From the NCBI GenBank assembly GCA_015296075.1, contig DVDV01000408.1, positions 1 through 64,000 on the forward strand: a stretch of 64,000 bases of DNA, in the 5' to 3' direction. This DNA is from Leptolyngbyaceae cyanobacterium M33_DOE_097. GTDB lineage: Bacteria > Cyanobacteriota > Cyanobacteriia > Leptolyngbyales > Leptolyngbyaceae. The notes below the pieces were generated by a model, which worked only from the letters and a program-made list of their open reading frames with translations, did not search any database and had not been told where the DNA came from. The translations under genes were made by a program, and so were the position numbers. Positions 63,017 through 64,000 of the stretch are shown one piece after another (within the stretch, counting starts at the first letter, position 1; the number at the start of each line of letters is the position of its first letter).

Positions 63017-64000
63017 GTGTTGGCTATCATTTCGGAGGATAAGACCATTTCTCTCGTATCTAATCTCCCTAACAATTCTTCACCTTCCGAGGAGTTCCCA
63101 GTTCTTGAAATTTTGGGCGGCAACCCATTAAGTGGTTACGTCCCGGTCAGTGGTGCAAAAAACTCCGCATTGGTTATTTTGGCAGGTACGCTGCTCTGCT
63201 CTCAGACTTGTCGCATTCGGAATGTTCCCAACTTGGCGGATGTGAACCGAATGACTCAGATTCTGACTGCCTTAGGAGTCAAGGTACGACGAGAAGCTGA
63301 TGCCCTAGAAGTTGATGCAACTCATATTGAACACTCTAAAGCCCCCTATGAGTTGGTTAGCCAACTCCGAGCCAGCTTCTTTGCAATTGGTCCCATTTTG
63401 GCGCGCTTGGGTGTTGCACGCATCCCCCTACCAGGTGGTTGTGCGATTGGTGCGCGTCCAGTCGATTTGCATGTGCGTGGTTTGCAAGCGATGGGAGCCG
63501 ATATCCAGATTGACCACGGCATGGTCAATGCCTTTGTGCGCGGTGGTAAGCGGCTCAAAGGGGCACGTATTTATCTCGATTACCCCAGCGTGGGCGCAAC
63601 CGAAACGTTGATGATGGCAGCCACCCTGGCTGAGGGGGAAACGATTCTTGAAAATGCGGCTCAAGAACCCGAAGTCACTGATTTAGCTAACTTTTGTCGG
63701 GCCATGGGCGCTAAGATTCGTGGCGCTGGCACCAACACAATTGTGATTTCAGGGGTGCCTAGTCTGCACACAACAGATTACAGCATCATTCCCGATCGCA
63801 TTGAGGCTGGCACGTTTTTGATTGCCGGTGCGATCACTCGCTCTGAGATTGTGGTTGGTCCGGTTGTGCCAGAGCATCTCACCGCTTTGATTGCTAAGTT
63901 GCAGGCGATCGGAGTGCAAATTGTGCCCGAAGGCTCTAATCGATTGAAAGTCATCCCTAGCAGCCAGTACTTTGCAACTGATGTTGAGACGCTGCCCTAT
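63017..64000 (+). CDS. murA: UDP-N-acetylglucosamine 1-carboxyvinyltransferase, partial at 3' end
   Basis: The first committed enzyme of peptidoglycan synthesis; the frame stays open to the window edge (about 318-328 residues of some 430-440). Family motifs: [13 protein letters not shown] with the Lys-Asn pair, [30 protein letters not shown] with the fosfomycin-target Cys, [13 protein letters not shown] and [14 protein letters not shown]. The start is unclear. GTG 63017 and TTG 63020 are the only usual codons after the upstream stop and lack a Shine-Dalgarno. GGAGG at 63034-63038 sits eight bases before an in-frame ATT at 63047. The outer start is given here; the ATT start is possible. Confidence 0.93.
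   Translation, partial: MLAIISEDKTISLVSNLPNNSSPSEEFPVLEILGGNPLSGYVPVSGAKNSALVILAGTLLCSQTCRIRNVPNLADVNRMTQILTALGVKVRREADALEVDATHIEHSKAPYELVSQLRASFFAIGPILARLGVARIPLPGGCAIGARPVDLHVRGLQAMGADIQIDHGMVNAFVRGGKRLKGARIYLDYPSVGATETLMMAATLAEGETILENAAQEPEVTDLANFCRAMGAKIRGAGTNTIVISGVPSLHTTDYSIIPDRIEAGTFLIAGAITRSEIVVGPVVPEHLTALIAKLQAIGVQIVPEGSNRLKVIPSSQYFATDVETLPY

Noticed and set aside
1-64000. Frequent GCGATCGC motifs as possible repeats or CRISPR parts
   Set aside because: These are the dispersed HIP1 octamers common in cyanobacterial genomes; they are irregularly spaced and mostly inside genes. No array of regular repeats and spacers is present.

Overview
The window is chromosomal DNA from a cyanobacterium, most likely a non-heterocystous, Leptolyngbya-like one. 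The octamer GCGATCGC (HIP1) recurs throughout. Many genes are of cyanobacterial type: a DUF3536 GH57 protein, a KGK-domain protein, CcsB of the system II cytochrome c pathway, a TrpC with an N-terminal extension, a DUF5340 protein, a DUF2301 membrane protein and a PirA-like small protein under an NtcA-type site. I see no rRNA, CRISPR array, intact transposase or prophage. Nearly everything reads as core chromosome. I have not computed GC content or run any search; all family names come from motif recognition.

Layout. 0-8 kb: a Fur/Zur-like palindrome and a coding remnant at the left edge, a 780-residue protein of unknown function, a YjbQ pair, an unknown protein with a strong terminator, and a Ca2+/H+ exchanger overlapping a GT-C glycosyltransferase. 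8-17 kb: DUF3536 GH57 protein, RecG, a PAS hybrid kinase, an SGNH hydrolase and a VOC protein. 17-25 kb: a 59-residue small protein, TrmFO, CcsB, a KGK protein, TilS, a PBP4-type carboxypeptidase and an SDR, then a 640-bp GC-rich repeat region. 25-33 kb: DUF2301, SAM hydrolase, the NtcA-boxed PirA candidate, CPXCG protein, radical SAM protein, a phosphoketolase-like enzyme and an M20-type amidohydrolase. 33-45 kb: a gamma-glutamylcyclotransferase-fold protein, a polysaccharide export pair (SLBB protein and BY-kinase), SbcD-like nuclease, a lone cyclic-nucleotide-binding domain, acetate kinase, polyphosphate kinase and an SDR. 45-56 kb: a PAS/GAF protein, a GT4 glycosyltransferase, CysS, a His-rich CobW GTPase, a [2Fe-2S] protein, and an aldolase plus a SyrP-like oxygenase in an AT-rich patch. 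56-64 kb: two cyanobacterial unknowns, DUF5340, TrpC, LpdA, a small protein, a TrmH-family methyltransferase, tRNA-Leu(CAG) and the 5' part of murA.

How the genes fit together. Central carbon and energy: the phosphoketolase-like enzyme could make acetyl phosphate for acetate kinase, with Ppk1 and LpdA nearby. Nitrogen: PirA-like protein under an NtcA box, the ureide/carbamoyl-type hydrolase and the allophanate-hydrolase-like protein. Envelope: SLBB/BY-kinase export, GT-C and GT4 glycosyltransferases, PBP4 and MurA. RNA modification and translation: TrmFO, TilS, TrmH-like, CysS and tRNA-Leu.

I did not find a clearly new multi-gene system. The items most worth a second look are: the perfect NtcA box plus 53-aa ORF (26650-26893); a two-copy, approximately 225-bp structured intergenic repeat (10814-11036 and 24849-25073); the 19-bp palindrome at the left edge; the murA start, which has a good Shine-Dalgarno only in front of an ATT codon; the AT-rich oxygenase gene; competing hairpins in the 7.6-7.8 kb leader; and the nested inverted repeats between lpdA and trpC.
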